Assembly: GCA_012840015.1 (NCBI GenBank)
Contig: DUMF01000029.1
Coordinates: forward strand, 62,001-126,000
Source: Bacillota bacterium
GTDB lineage: Bacteria > Bacillota > Sulfobacillia > DUMF01
Length of the DNA stretch: 64,000 nucleotides
Direction of reading: 5' to 3'
Numbering within the stretch: the first letter of the stretch is position 1; each line of letters begins with the position of its first letter. This document shows positions 53,746 through 62,929 of this stretch, piece after piece. The notes beneath the pieces were generated by a model. That model saw nothing but the letters and a program-made list of their open reading frames with translations, searched no databases and was not told the origin of the DNA. A program made the translations under genes and the position numbers.

Positions 53746-55014
53746 ATGGAACGTTATATTATTGCGGGCCCCAGAAAACTCGTGGGAAAAGTGCGAGCCA
53801 GCGGGGCGAAGAACGCCGTTTTGCCCGTCATGGCTGCAACGGTATTGACCAGGCATTGTTGTATCATACATGACGTGCCCTACCTGAAGGACGTATATGT
53901 CATGAGCGACATCCTTCAAACGCTGGGGTGTGCCGTCGAACTAATGAAGAGCTCTACCGAAGGGAATTCCCTGATCGTAGATCCTATCAGGGTTGTCTCC
54001 CATGAGGTCCCCGAAGAGCTCATGAGGCAAATGCGTTCCTCGATATTCCTGATGGGGCCCCTTCTAGCCAGGCTGGGCCGGGTTAAGGTGTCTTATCCTG
54101 GAGGGTGCGCCATAGGTCCAAGACCCATCGATCTGCATCTAAGAGGGCTCAGAGCGTTGGGGGCTACCATAACCGAAAGGGCCGGATACATTGTTGCAGA
54201 AACCGACGGTCTTCGTGGTTGCGAAATTCATTTAGACTTTCCGAGCGTCGGAGCGACGGAGAACATCATGATGGCGGCCGTGCTGGCAAAAGGTACTACT
54301 ATCATCCGCAATGCGGCCAAAGAACCCGAGATAACCGAACTGCAAAACTTCTTGAATGCTATGGGTGCCAAAGTTAAAGGCGCAGGGACAGACTTGATTC
54401 GGGTTGAAGGAGTCGACGAGTTGGGGCCTGCCGAACATACGGTGATCCCCGACAGAATCGAAGTAGGCACTTTCATGGTGGGCGCGGCCTTAACGGGCGG
54501 TTGCGTGGAAATTATTAACTGTATTCCCGAACATGTCCAGGCAGTGACTGCGAAGCTCAGGGAAGCTGGTGCCAAAGTCACCGAAGGGAAGAGTACCATA
54601 ACGGTTGAAGCTAATGATAGACCTCTTGCGATTGACATCAAGACCTTACCCTATCCTGGTTTTCCAACGGATATGCAGCCGCAGATCATGGCGCTCATGT
54701 GCATAGCCAATGGGACCAGCGTAATTACCGAAACCATTTTCGAAAGCCGCTTCAAGCATGCCGAGGAGTTCAGGCGAATGGGAGCGAAAATCCGAACGGA
54801 AGGGCGGGTAGCTGTCGTAAAAGGAGTCCCGTCTTTGTCCGGAGCTTCTGTAGAGGTTTCGGATCTTCGAGGCGGTGCGGCGCTTGTACTGGCTGGGATC
54901 GCGGCAGAAGGAGTGAGTGTAATCGAGGACATCCACCATATTGAACGTGGGTACGAAAAGTTTGACGAGAAACTACGGGGCTTGGGCGCAGCGATTGAAC
55001 GGTCATCTAGATAG
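53746..55014 (+). CDS. murA: UDP-N-acetylglucosamine 1-carboxyvinyltransferase
   Basis: The first committed step of peptidoglycan synthesis, the target of fosfomycin. SGAKNAVLPVMAA is near the N-terminus. The loop SYPGGCAIGPRPIDLH holds the catalytic cysteine, so fosfomycin sensitivity is expected from that residue alone. Other motifs are TENIMMAAVLAKG and YPGFPTDMQPQ. The 422 residues are standard. ATG start preceded by AGAGGTG. In many clusters murB would precede or follow this gene; here it does not. Confidence 0.96.
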   Translation: MERYIIAGPRKLVGKVRASGAKNAVLPVMAATVLTRHCCIIHDVPYLKDVYVMSDILQTLGCAVELMKSSTEGNSLIVDPIRVVSHEVPEELMRQMRSSIFLMGPLLARLGRVKVSYPGGCAIGPRPIDLHLRGLRALGATITERAGYIVAETDGLRGCEIHLDFPSVGATENIMMAAVLAKGTTIIRNAAKEPEITELQNFLNAMGAKVKGAGTDLIRVEGVDELGPAEHTVIPDRIEVGTFMVGAALTGGCVEIINCIPEHVQAVTAKLREAGAKVTEGKSTITVEANDRPLAIDIKTLPYPGFPTDMQPQIMALMCIANGTSVITETIFESRFKHAEEFRRMGAKIRTEGRVAVVKGVPSLSGASVEVSDLRGGAALVLAGIAAEGVSVIEDIHHIERGYEKFDEKLRGLGAAIERSSR

Positions 55015-55047
55015 GTCTGTGCTACAATGATATGAAAGTCAGCATTC

Positions 55048-55752
55048 ATGGCGGTGACGGGCATGCGCTGGTGGGTGTGGTTGGTGGCCCTTCTTTTGCT
55101 GTTAGGAAGTTGCTTTGCTTTCGTTAGCGATGCTATCTTTACCTGCCGGAATGTGGCCATTGAAGGGAACTCTCTCGTGAGTCGAGAAGAGGTTTTGGCA
55201 GCCTCCGGTCTGAGACCTGGGATGAATCTCCTGACCGTAGTGCCGCCGCTAGTACGCAATAGACTGTTGAGGTTGCCTGCTATCAAAGAGGCCACGGTAG
55301 AGCTGAAGTTGCCCGACACCATACGAATCGCCCTCAAGGAACGCAATAAATTTGCACTATACAACAGCGGGGGCAAATTCTTTTTTCTAGACGAAGTCGG
55401 GACAGTACTCGGGCAGACTCGAGCAGATGCCTCGTTACCGATCGTATCCTACGTTGGGGAAGAAGTAGTGCGAATAGGAGACCAACCACCTCCGGCTGTC
55501 AACGGCCTTCGGGTGATAAGGGCAACTGCGGAGCTAGCCCCACGGATATCGGAGGTGTCCTGCGATGCCTCTTACGGGATGAGGCTTTTCCTTCGCGAAG
55601 GTACTTGCGTAGAATTAGGACAAGCAGATAGTTCACTTGAAAGCAGGTGCAGAACGGCGGTGGAGGTAATCAATCACCTAAAAGATCTCTCTACGGTCAA
55701 GAAGATAGACGTCAGATTCTCAAAACCGGTGATCACGGGGGTGATCCCGTGA
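55048..55752 (+). CDS. ftsQ: Cell division protein FtsQ/DivIB
   Basis: A bitopic division protein: one membrane helix (about residues 7-28), a POTRA domain (CRNVAIEGNSLVSREEVLAASGLRPGMNLL) and a beta domain (IRIALKERNKFALYNSGGKFFFLDEVGTVL). Length 234. The stop overlaps the next gene's GTG. It forms the FtsQ-FtsL-FtsB type complex, for which ftsL lies 11 kb upstream in the same cluster. Confidence 0.9.
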   Translation: MAVTGMRWWVWLVALLLLLGSCFAFVSDAIFTCRNVAIEGNSLVSREEVLAASGLRPGMNLLTVVPPLVRNRLLRLPAIKEATVELKLPDTIRIALKERNKFALYNSGGKFFFLDEVGTVLGQTRADASLPIVSYVGEEVVRIGDQPPPAVNGLRVIRATAELAPRISEVSCDASYGMRLFLREGTCVELGQADSSLESRCRTAVEVINHLKDLSTVKKIDVRFSKPVITGVIP

Positions 55753-56465
55753 AGGGAATCGGGAACAAGTCAGCTCTGGCTTTTGTATGTTTACTCCTAG
55801 GCATCATGATTTCTATTCAGTTCAGGGTCCAAAAGGACATAAAGAAATCCAACGCTATGCAGCGTACCGAAGAGCTTGTGGTTAGGCTTCAAGACTCTGA
55901 AAAGCAGCGTGAGGCGCTCGAGAGGGAAGTGAGCGACTTACGCAACAGGATTGCCGAGATGGCCAGCGGGGCAGATACCATAAAAGCCCTATCGGCTGAG
56001 CTCGAAAACATGCGATTGGCACTGGGGCTTGTGGATCTAAAGGGCCCTGGCGTGACGGTGCTTATGGAGGATTCAAAGAGGGCTGCAAAGCCTGGTGATG
56101 ACCCGAACGCTTTCCTCATACACGATGACGACGTGCTAAGGGTGATAAACGAACTGCGGGCATCCGGAGCAGAAGCCATCTCTGTAAATGGGCAAAGAGT
56201 AATGGCTCGCACCGAGGTGAGGTGCGTGGGCCCTACCATTTCAGTGAACGGAGTCAGATTATCTCCGCCAATCGTGATCCACGCCATTGGAAACGCTGAT
56301 ACAATGGAAGCTGGCCTAAAAATGAGGGGCGGTGTTATAGACGCAGTGGCCGTTTGGGGGATAGAAGTCAAGGTCAAGAAGGAGACGGAAGTGATTGTCC
56401 CTGCATATAAGGGGAGCCTGAAGTTCGAATACGCTATGCCCGTCAAGAAAGCTGGTGATCAATGA
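55749..56465 (+). CDS. DUF881 family protein (YlxW/YlxX-like)
   Basis: A 238-residue membrane-anchored protein: one helix (about residues 7-22), an extracellular coiled coil (about 40-90), then the DUF881 domain (GPGVTVLMEDS, HDDDVLRVINELRASGAEAISVNGQRV, PPIVIHAIGN). The function is unknown; such genes lie beside divIB and sbp in many Gram-positive dcw clusters. The GTG at 55749 gives the family's start. The ORF track began 34 codons upstream inside ftsQ. Confidence 0.9.
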   Translation: MKGIGNKSALAFVCLLLGIMISIQFRVQKDIKKSNAMQRTEELVVRLQDSEKQREALEREVSDLRNRIAEMASGADTIKALSAELENMRLALGLVDLKGPGVTVLMEDSKRAAKPGDDPNAFLIHDDDVLRVINELRASGAEAISVNGQRVMARTEVRCVGPTISVNGVRLSPPIVIHAIGNADTMEAGLKMRGGVIDAVAVWGIEVKVKKETEVIVPAYKGSLKFEYAMPVKKAGDQ

Positions 56466-56839
56466 TGTGGGTTGCAGCACTTGCTCTGGCTGCTGGGCTT
56501 GTGCTTGGCTTCAATTTGCCACTCCGCATTCCGATATCATATGCGAGATATCTTTCCATAGCCGTGCTCGCGGCACTTGACTCTGTGTTCGGGGGGCTCA
56601 GGGCTTCTCTCGAAGGGAATTTCGACAGCGCCGTTTTCGTCACCGGATTGATAGCCAATTCGGGTCTGGCAGCTGCTCTTACCTTCATTGGAGATACTCT
56701 AGGTGTAGAGCTGTATTATGCTGCACTCTTCGCTTTTGGCTATAGGGTTTTCCTCAATCTTGGCGTTATACGCAGAGACCTGCTAAGGATCTACTACCAG
56801 GGAAGACAGCCTCGAGAAATGAGCTCCCAATGGAGGTGA
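56462..56839 (+). CDS. sbp: Small basic membrane protein (Sbp/DUF1290 family)
   Basis: A 125-residue protein with three to four hydrophobic segments and the family signature GFNLPLRIPISYARYLSIAVLAALDSVFGGLRASLEGNFD. Named sbp in Bacillus, where it sits next to ftsA, as here (four bases before ftsA). Function unknown, presumably linked to the division membrane complex. ATG start overlaps the DUF881 stop. Confidence 0.9.
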   Translation: MMWVAALALAAGLVLGFNLPLRIPISYARYLSIAVLAALDSVFGGLRASLEGNFDSAVFVTGLIANSGLAAALTFIGDTLGVELYYAALFAFGYRVFLNLGVIRRDLLRIYYQGRQPREMSSQWR

Positions 56840-56843
56840 GAAC

Positions 56844-58076
56844 TTGGCCCGGCGGCGATATGTCACGGGTTTAGACTTGGGTAGCAGTAAGGTGTCGGCC
56901 GTTGTGGCGGAGCTGCGAGAAGACGGACTCCCAGTCATAGCTGGGGTGGGGACGAGCACCTCTGCTGGGATGAAGAGGGGCGTGGTGGTCGACATCGAGC
57001 GCACTGTTAAGAGCATCGCAGAAGCAGTGGAGAGGGCGGAGCGGATGTCTGGCGTTCCGGTCAAATCCGCTTACATAAACATATCTGGTGCGCACGTGGG
57101 GACGTGCAACAACAGAGGGGTGATTGCCGTCTCCAGAGAGGACAAGGAGATCACCCAGGAAGACGTGGATCGGGTGATGGAAGCTGCCAGGGTGATTAAT
57201 ATACCCTCCGATAGAGAGATCGTGCACGTTTTGCCTCGCCAGTTTGTGGTAGACGGTTATGAGGGCGTACGGGACCCGGTAGGCATGATGGGGGTCCGAC
57301 TGGAAGTGGAGGCTCAAATTGTAACCGGTGCGGTGACATCGATTCAGAACGTGCTTCGCAGCGTTTACCGAGCGGGATTGCAGGTGGACGATGTGGTACT
57401 GGCGGCACTAGCTTCGGGCGAAGCGGTACTCCAACCTGCAGAGAAAGAACTTGGGGTGGTCGTTGTCGATATTGGAGGTGGCACGACCGATCTGGCTATC
57501 TTTGAGCAGGGCAGCCTCTGGTATGCTGGGGTGATTCCAATCGGTGGAGAACACATAACCAACGATCTGGCGGTAGGTTTACGCACGCCTATCAACCAAG
57601 CAGAGAGCGTGAAGGTACGGTACGGGAAGGCTCTCGCTTCTCTGGTCCCCGATGACGCATATATCACTGTGACGGGGGTGGGGGGGTCTTCCAAGAGGGA
57701 GGCCTCTCAGAAGACGGTATGTACCATCATCGAGGCACGTGCTCAGGAGATTGCGGAAATGATCGGCGCCGAAATCCAGAAGTCAGGCTATTCACGGATC
57801 ATCCCGGGGGGGCTGGTAGTGACAGGTGGGTGTTCTGAATTGCCAGGGTTCATCGATCTCCTTTCGGAGAGGCTCGATATGCCCGCGAGGAAGGGAACAC
57901 CCGGCGGCGTCGCCGGATTAGTGGATGCCGCTTCTTCGCCATCCCTGGCGTGCGCCGTGGGACTGGTGATTTTCGCCAGCAAACAGCTTGGATCGAAGGA
58001 GCCCGGAGGGGAAGTTCTCTCCGAAGATGAATCCTTTATGGGACGGGTAGTTAATTTTTTCAGAAGTCTCTTCTGA
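56844..58076 (+). CDS. ftsA: Cell division protein FtsA
   Basis: An actin-like ATPase that tethers FtsZ to the membrane. It has the phosphate-1 motif [14 protein letters not shown], phosphate-2 [15 protein letters not shown] and adenosine motif [11 protein letters not shown], plus a C-terminal amphipathic helix ([11 protein letters not shown]) that serves as the membrane anchor. Length 410. TTG start after GGAGGTGAG. It is 22 bases upstream of ftsZ. Confidence 0.96.
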   Translation: MARRRYVTGLDLGSSKVSAVVAELREDGLPVIAGVGTSTSAGMKRGVVVDIERTVKSIAEAVERAERMSGVPVKSAYINISGAHVGTCNNRGVIAVSREDKEITQEDVDRVMEAARVINIPSDREIVHVLPRQFVVDGYEGVRDPVGMMGVRLEVEAQIVTGAVTSIQNVLRSVYRAGLQVDDVVLAALASGEAVLQPAEKELGVVVVDIGGGTTDLAIFEQGSLWYAGVIPIGGEHITNDLAVGLRTPINQAESVKVRYGKALASLVPDDAYITVTGVGGSSKREASQKTVCTIIEARAQEIAEMIGAEIQKSGYSRIIPGGLVVTGGCSELPGFIDLLSERLDMPARKGTPGGVAGLVDAASSPSLACAVGLVIFASKQLGSKEPGGEVLSEDESFMGRVVNFFRSLF

Positions 58077-58098
58077 GAGTGGGGGGCGGAGTCCAAAA

Positions 58099-59148
58099 AT
58101 GGGGGACAAAGAGGAAAGATATGCTTCCTTGAGAGTTATCGGAGTTGGTGGTGGGGGATGTAACGCGGTTAACCGGATGATTGCGGCAGGCCTCAAGGGA
58201 GTTGATTTTATCGCCGTAAATACAGACGTGCAGGCTCTTCAGCGTTCGGCTGCCCCCACAAAGGTACAGGTGGGCTCTAACCTTACGAGAGGGTTGGGTG
58301 CAGGGGCCAATCCTGAGATAGGCCAAAAGGCGGCTGAAGAAAGCAAGGAGGAACTAATTAAGTATCTCAAAGGTGCGGATATGGTTTTCATTACCGCAGG
58401 GATGGGCGGGGGTACTGGCACGGGAGGAGATCCCGTGATAGCCGAACTGGCGAAAGAATCGGGAGCGCTGACGGTTGGCGTTGTGACCAAACCTTTCTCT
58501 TTTGAAGGGCGACGCAGAATGAGCGTGGCGGAAAAAGGGATCAGTACCTTACGCGAGAAAGTGGACACGCTCATAGTGATTCCTAATGACAGGCTTTTGC
58601 AGGTGGTAGATAAGAAGACCCCTATCCTAGAGGCGTTCAGAATCGCCGACGATGTGCTACGACAGGGGGTCCAAGGCATTTCGGACCTGATTGCTGTCCC
58701 TGGATTGATAAACCTGGATTTTGCAGACGTTCGCACGATCATGAAAGACACGGGCTCGGCTCTCATGGGCATCGGGGTGGCTTCTGGAGAGAATCGTTCG
58801 GTGGAGGCTGCCAAAGCAGCCATATCGAGCCCCCTGCTTGAAACCTCTGTCGAGGGTGCCAAAGGTGTGCTGCTGAATATAACGGGCGGCAGCGACCTGG
58901 GACTGTTCGAAGTCAACGAGGCAGCAGAAGTAGTCGCGCAAGCGTGCGATCCGGAGGCGAATATCATTTTCGGTGCTGTAATTGACGAGGAACTTAAAGA
59001 TGAAGTGCGTGTCACCGTAATAGCGACTGGCTTTACCGGCCAGCGAGCTCCCAGGATGCTGGAGCAACTTAAAGAGCTGGAGGTAGTTCCCAGAGGCGGA
59101 AGTGAACTGGATATCCCAGCTTTCTTGAGGCGGAGGAGCAGCAACTAG
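58099..59148 (+). CDS. ftsZ: Cell division protein FtsZ
   Basis: A tubulin-like GTPase forming the Z ring. It contains [13 protein letters not shown], the tubulin signature GGGTGTG (about residues 103-109), FDF-like [12 protein letters not shown], and the C-terminal interaction peptide [10 protein letters not shown]. Directly after the signature this protein reads GDP where most FtsZ have AAP. Length 349. ATG start. spoIIGA-sigE-sigG, which follow ftsZ in many spore formers, are absent here. Confidence 0.97.
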   Translation: MGDKEERYASLRVIGVGGGGCNAVNRMIAAGLKGVDFIAVNTDVQALQRSAAPTKVQVGSNLTRGLGAGANPEIGQKAAEESKEELIKYLKGADMVFITAGMGGGTGTGGDPVIAELAKESGALTVGVVTKPFSFEGRRRMSVAEKGISTLREKVDTLIVIPNDRLLQVVDKKTPILEAFRIADDVLRQGVQGISDLIAVPGLINLDFADVRTIMKDTGSALMGIGVASGENRSVEAAKAAISSPLLETSVEGAKGVLLNITGGSDLGLFEVNEAAEVVAQACDPEANIIFGAVIDEELKDEVRVTVIATGFTGQRAPRMLEQLKELEVVPRGGSELDIPAFLRRRSSN

Positions 59149-59205
59149 GCTTTCTGCAGTATGTGCCGCGTGCCTTCATATAATGTTGCGAAGGGGGGCG
59201 CGCAA

Positions 59206-59442
59206 ATGGCTAAGCTATCTGACTTGGAAGGAAGAGACGTGATAAGCGTCAACGACGGGAGGCTGCTTGGAAACATTGCCGACGTCGAGATAGACATAAC
59301 CTCCGGCTGTATAGAAGCGGTGATAGTGCCAGGACCAGGTAGAGTAATGGGGCTCTTCGGCCAAAAAACTGAATTTCGAATTCCCTGGCAGAACATAAAG
59401 AAGATCGGCCCGGATGTCATTCTGGTAGACATGACTGTGTGA
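59206..59442 (+). CDS. YlmC/YmxH family PRC-barrel protein
   Basis: A 78-residue single PRC-barrel domain (LSDLEGRDVISVNDGRLLGNIADVEID and ending EFRIPWQNIKKIGPDVILVDM). The YlmC/YmxH family is widespread in spore formers and is often annotated as sporulation-related, without a defined activity. The ORF track starts 15 codons early. ATG 59206 follows GAAGGGGGG. In Bacillus, ylmC likewise lies between the ftsZ region and the ylmD-ylmE genes. Confidence 0.88.
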   Translation: MAKLSDLEGRDVISVNDGRLLGNIADVEIDITSGCIEAVIVPGPGRVMGLFGQKTEFRIPWQNIKKIGPDVILVDMTV

Positions 59443-59465
59443 TTTTGTCTGGAGGACGCTAGGAC

Positions 59466-60185
59466 TTGAGTTGTATTGTGAGCGATCGAGGCTACGTGGA
59501 AATCTGGTTTGAGGGATACCCTGGCATTGAGGACATCGTTTCTGCCGGTTTCAGTACGTTGCTCTGCGATTCGTCCACGGATTTCGTAAAGCTGATCGGT
59601 CTAGATGAAGGGACGTTTGTACGGGGTAGACAAGTGCATGGAGACAGAGTTGTCCTGGTGGGAGAGGGCGACAGTGGCTCGACGGTCCCTGCTGCCGATG
59701 GACTGGTCACTTCTCAAAGACGTCTGGCGCTTACCGCTACTTTCGCAGACTGCGTGCCATTGTTTATGGTAGAACCATCGGCGGGGCTGATCGCTCTCGT
59801 CCATGCTGGTTGGCGAGGCACGGTGAAACGCATAGCGGAGAAAGCCGTACAGGTCATTGTGGATAATGGCGGACTGAGGGAGCGTATTTTAGTCGCGCTG
59901 GGGCCGCACATATGCAAACGTTGCTACGAGGTGGACGAGATGGTACTCCGTCAGTTTTCATGCAGTTATTCACGAGCTGACGAGTTCTTTGAAGCCTCAA
60001 GGCCGGGGCACTGGTTGCTCGATCTGGATCGCGCTAACCGCCGGTGTTTGGAAGAGGCTGGCGTACTAACTGATCATATTTCCTCGTGTGGTCTCTGCAC
60101 CTCTTGCAGCGTGGGGCTGTTGAGCTCGCGACGTCGGGATGGAGAACGCGCGCCCCTTATGAGGGGGGCGATATTTCTTAAGTGA
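59466..60185 (+). CDS. pgeF: Peptidoglycan editing factor PgeF (YlmD/YfiH family)
   Basis: A multicopper-laccase-like fold with a zinc site, reported to cleave UDP-MurNAc-L-Ser (or related mis-made precursors) so that L-Ala is kept in the stem peptide. The metal and catalytic residues are in RQVHGDRV, ADCVPLF, HAGWRGTVKRI and GPHICKRCYEV. Length 239. TTG start; GTG at 59478 is an alternative. Its stop overlaps the next GTG by four bases. A cell-wall role fits the cluster. Confidence 0.9.
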   Translation: MSCIVSDRGYVEIWFEGYPGIEDIVSAGFSTLLCDSSTDFVKLIGLDEGTFVRGRQVHGDRVVLVGEGDSGSTVPAADGLVTSQRRLALTATFADCVPLFMVEPSAGLIALVHAGWRGTVKRIAEKAVQVIVDNGGLRERILVALGPHICKRCYEVDEMVLRQFSCSYSRADEFFEASRPGHWLLDLDRANRRCLEEAGVLTDHISSCGLCTSCSVGLLSSRRRDGERAPLMRGAIFLK

Positions 60186-61414
60186 GCCGACGCGTGGGAC
60201 CCAGGAAGAGACGCGCTACGATTCGTAAACGTAGGATTCCGGCGAAGTTCGTGGTGGGGTTGGGGCTGCTTCTGTGCCTGGGTTTGGGGGCAAGGAGAGC
60301 AGCTTCATGGCTTTTGGTGAGGCCAGTTAGGGTGGAAGAAGGTACTGTAGAACAGACCGTGAGCGGTGAAGGGGTCGTCATCAGGGACGAAGAGGCGTTT
60401 ACTGTACCTCCGGGCGCTGAACTGAAAGCGCTGGTAAGAGAAGGAGACAGAGTCCGAGTAGGTACTCCGATAATGGAAGCTGAGGACGATTCTGCTTCGA
60501 AGGAACTCAAAAGAGTGCTCTCCGAGGCGGAGGCAGAACTGGCCGAATGGACAGCGCAGAACCAGCCTAAAGTCACTTCTCTGAGCGAGCAACTGAGCGC
60601 TTGCCGGTCCAAGCTGGATGACTTGCTCAGCCAGGTACTGGCCAGCCTGAGTGCGGGCGATGCCGCCAGGGCAAAGGCTCTGGAAGCCGCTATAAGCAGC
60701 GAGCTGGCGACACACCGGGATCTTACGGGTGAGTACGACGGCATCTTGGCCAGGGGCAACAGGCTGATCGAACAGAAAGCCTCTGTGGAACGTGCGCTAA
60801 GCAGCGCTGTAGCGAGAGTCTGTGCTACGATTCCAGGTGTGGTTAGCTTCAAGGTGGATGGGCTTGAGAGTTGTCTCTCAGGGTCGCCATTATCTTTGCT
60901 AAGCCCAAGGGCATTGAAGGTGATCGTGCAAAACAAGCCTAGCAGTATCCCCGGTGGTTCCTATAAAATCGTTCGATCTCAGGACGTCACAGTCGGTGTG
61001 GTATGTTCTGTAGAAAAGGCGGCCCAGGTGATAAGTAAAGGCATCCTGGACCTAAAGATAGGGGAGAAAAGCTACAAGGCTAGGGTAAAGCAACTTTCAC
61101 AACAAGACCCTCCGGGTTTTGTAAATGTGTTCTTCGACGTACCTGACGCAGCGCAAGATTTGATCGATGCGCGGCAGGTACAGGTGGATATCGTGCTAGG
61201 GAGACTCTCGGGTGTATTGGTGCCGAAGAATTGTCTTACTCGGCGGGGCGAGGTGACCGGAGTTTTCGTGGTAAAGAAAACGATTGCACGATTCCAGCCC
61301 GTCGAAGTGCTCGGAGAGGTTCCTGGAAAGGGAATACTGGTCTCGGACCTTCTCCCGGGTCAGTACGTTGCTACTCACCCGTGGCTCGTGAAGGAGGGAC
61401 AGGTAATTCGATGA
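60182..61414 (+). CDS. HlyD-like membrane-fusion/adaptor protein
   Basis: A 410-residue protein with a basic N-terminus, one membrane helix (about residues 21-43), a biotinyl-lipoyl-like segment (GVVIRDEEAFTVPPGAELKALVREGDRVRVGTPIMEAEDD), a coiled-coil hairpin (about 110-205) and C-terminal barrel domains, as in HlyD-family adaptors. No transporter gene is adjacent. Comparable genes occur between pgeF and yggS in other Clostridia, so a cell-envelope role is more likely than drug efflux, but it is unproven. Its stop overlaps the yggS ATG by four bases. Confidence 0.8.
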   Translation: MSRRVGPRKRRATIRKRRIPAKFVVGLGLLLCLGLGARRAASWLLVRPVRVEEGTVEQTVSGEGVVIRDEEAFTVPPGAELKALVREGDRVRVGTPIMEAEDDSASKELKRVLSEAEAELAEWTAQNQPKVTSLSEQLSACRSKLDDLLSQVLASLSAGDAARAKALEAAISSELATHRDLTGEYDGILARGNRLIEQKASVERALSSAVARVCATIPGVVSFKVDGLESCLSGSPLSLLSPRALKVIVQNKPSSIPGGSYKIVRSQDVTVGVVCSVEKAAQVISKGILDLKIGEKSYKARVKQLSQQDPPGFVNVFFDVPDAAQDLIDARQVQVDIVLGRLSGVLVPKNCLTRRGEVTGVFVVKKTIARFQPVEVLGEVPGKGILVSDLLPGQYVATHPWLVKEGQVIR

Positions 61415-62133
61415 GTCTAGAGGATAACTTAGTGAGAGTGCGGCAGAGAATTGCGGAAGCCTGTAAAAGGGCAGGAAGGCCAATCGAGGCCGTGAAGTTG
61501 GTGGCGGTCACCAAGAATGTTAGCCCGGACAGAATACTTGAGGCCGCGGGGCTAGGGGTAACGTACTTCGGCGAAAACCGGGTACAGGAGGCGAAGAAGA
61601 AGATATCCGTTCTGGGGGATAAAGCTCAGGGGCTGCGGTTTCACATGATAGGCCACCTTCAGCGAAACAAAGTGGCCCCTGCTTTAAGGATGTTCGAGCT
61701 AATCCATTCCGTGGATAGCCTTAGGTTATTGCAAGCGATAGAACGGAAAAGTGACGAGTTGGGAATCACGGCGAAGATCCTACTGCAAGTGAACGTCTCA
61801 GGGGAGAGCACCAAAAGCGGCTTTAGCCCGCAGGAACTCAACAGCGTTTTGGAGGTAGCAACAGGACTTAGGCACATACAAGTGATGGGGCTAATGACCA
61901 TCGCGCCGTATACCGAAAACCCGGAGACCGTAAGGCCTTATTTCGCACAATTGCGCGAGCTAACCGAGATCGATCCCTCCGTGTTGCGCGAGCTTTCAAT
62001 GGGCATGAGCGGCGATTTCGAGGTGGCGATCGAAGAAGGAGCCACGATGGTCCGGATAGGTACTGCCATATTCGGGTCAAGATGTTATACTCGGGAGGAG
62101 AATTCCATTGGAATGGATTCTAGCGCTGGCTAA
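61411..62133 (+). CDS. yggS: PLP homeostasis protein YggS/YlmE
   Basis: A PLP-binding alanine-racemase-fold protein without known catalysis that controls free pyridoxal phosphate and amino-acid pools. It has VKLVAVTKNVSPDRI (PLP lysine), YFGENRVQEAKKK, FHMIGHLQRNK, LLQVNVSGESTKSGF and SMGMSGDFEVAIEEGATMVRIG. ATG 61411 gives the usual 240 residues; the track start lies inside the HlyD-like gene. sepF normally follows yggS, but here yggT overlaps its end. Confidence 0.94.
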   Translation: MSLEDNLVRVRQRIAEACKRAGRPIEAVKLVAVTKNVSPDRILEAAGLGVTYFGENRVQEAKKKISVLGDKAQGLRFHMIGHLQRNKVAPALRMFELIHSVDSLRLLQAIERKSDELGITAKILLQVNVSGESTKSGFSPQELNSVLEVATGLRHIQVMGLMTIAPYTENPETVRPYFAQLRELTEIDPSVLRELSMGMSGDFEVAIEEGATMVRIGTAIFGSRCYTREENSIGMDSSAG

Positions 62134-62374
62134 CGTAATCTTGGATTTTTTCACGTGGGCAATAATCTTGAGGGCATTGTTCAGTTGGATTGCTCCCGAG
62201 CGCGGGAACGCAGTACTTCAGAATATACAACGAGGCTTGTACCGCGTTACCGAACCCATCCTGGCCCCGATCAGGAGGACAGTGAAAGTTCAAGGCCTCG
62301 TAGATTTTTCCCCCGTGATCGCTCTGCTCATTATATATTGGATAAGAAGACTGCTGGTGATATTACTCCGGTAG
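62108..62374 (+). CDS. yggT: YggT family membrane protein
   Basis: An 88-residue, one-unit YggT domain protein with two membrane helices (about residues 4-27 and 66-86) and the conserved RALFSWIAPERGNAVLQNIQRGLYRVTEPILAPIRR between them. It is near cell division genes in most Firmicutes (ylmG); function is not settled, with links to osmotic stress and septum placement reported. TTG start after GGGAGGAG, overlapping yggS by 26 bases. Confidence 0.92.
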   Translation: MEWILALANVILDFFTWAIILRALFSWIAPERGNAVLQNIQRGLYRVTEPILAPIRRTVKVQGLVDFSPVIALLIIYWIRRLLVILLR

Positions 62375-62404
62375 AGACCAGGGATTGAGAACAGGAGGGA
62401 TTCG

Positions 62405-62929
62405 ATGCTTACGCCGCTTGATATCCATAATAAAGAGTTCCGCAGATCATTTCGTGGATACAATGAGGACGAGGTAGATGAGTTCCTTGACCAGGTGGTT
62501 AGGGACTTCGAAATCATGACGAAGGAAAACGCTGAACTCAAGGAACGGCTGGCAGAACTAGATTCGGAAGTAGCGAGGTTTAAGAAACTGGAAGAAACGC
62601 TTAATAATACCCTCGTCGTAGCCCAGGCTACTGCGGAAGAAGTGAAGAATAACGCCCACAAAGAGGCGGAGCTAATCATAAAGGACGCCCAGAGACAGGC
62701 AGCAGAAATCCTGGAGGAGGCACGTCGGAAATACAGGGAGTGTGAAGCGAGTTTCGAGAACCTCAAAGGCGAGATTCAGACATTCAAAGCTCGGATGCGT
62801 GCAATGCTTCATTCATACCTTGAACTGTTAGACGAGGAGGGGGCAGAAAACGTTGACGGCCGCAGTGCCACGGGCGACTTTGGGCGTGACGGTCAAACCA
62901 AGGGCAAGCAAGTGTCGGGTGACGAGTGA
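62405..62929 (+). CDS. divIVA: Cell-pole/septum protein DivIVA
   Basis: A curvature-sensing coiled-coil scaffold. The N-terminal lipid-binding domain is clear (LTPLDIHNKEFRRSFRGYNEDEVDEFLDQVVRDFE), followed by a long coiled coil (about residues 35-145) and a hydrophilic tail. Length 174. ATG start after CAGGAGG. It overlaps yggU at its 3' end and lies near ileS, as in Bacillus. The ylmH gene usually found between yggT and divIVA is missing. Confidence 0.94.
   Translation: MLTPLDIHNKEFRRSFRGYNEDEVDEFLDQVVRDFEIMTKENAELKERLAELDSEVARFKKLEETLNNTLVVAQATAEEVKNNAHKEAELIIKDAQRQAAEILEEARRKYRECEASFENLKGEIQTFKARMRAMLHSYLELLDEEGAENVDGRSATGDFGRDGQTKGKQVSGDE

Noticed and set aside
58239-59144. 301-residue antisense ORF opposite ftsZ
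   Set aside because: Low-complexity Ser/Pro/Ala-rich translation typical of a shadow frame; the plus strand is a clear FtsZ.
61231-61410. N-terminal extension of YggS from the ORF track
   Set aside because: The 60 extra codons lie within the HlyD-like gene in another frame; family length is reached from ATG 61411.
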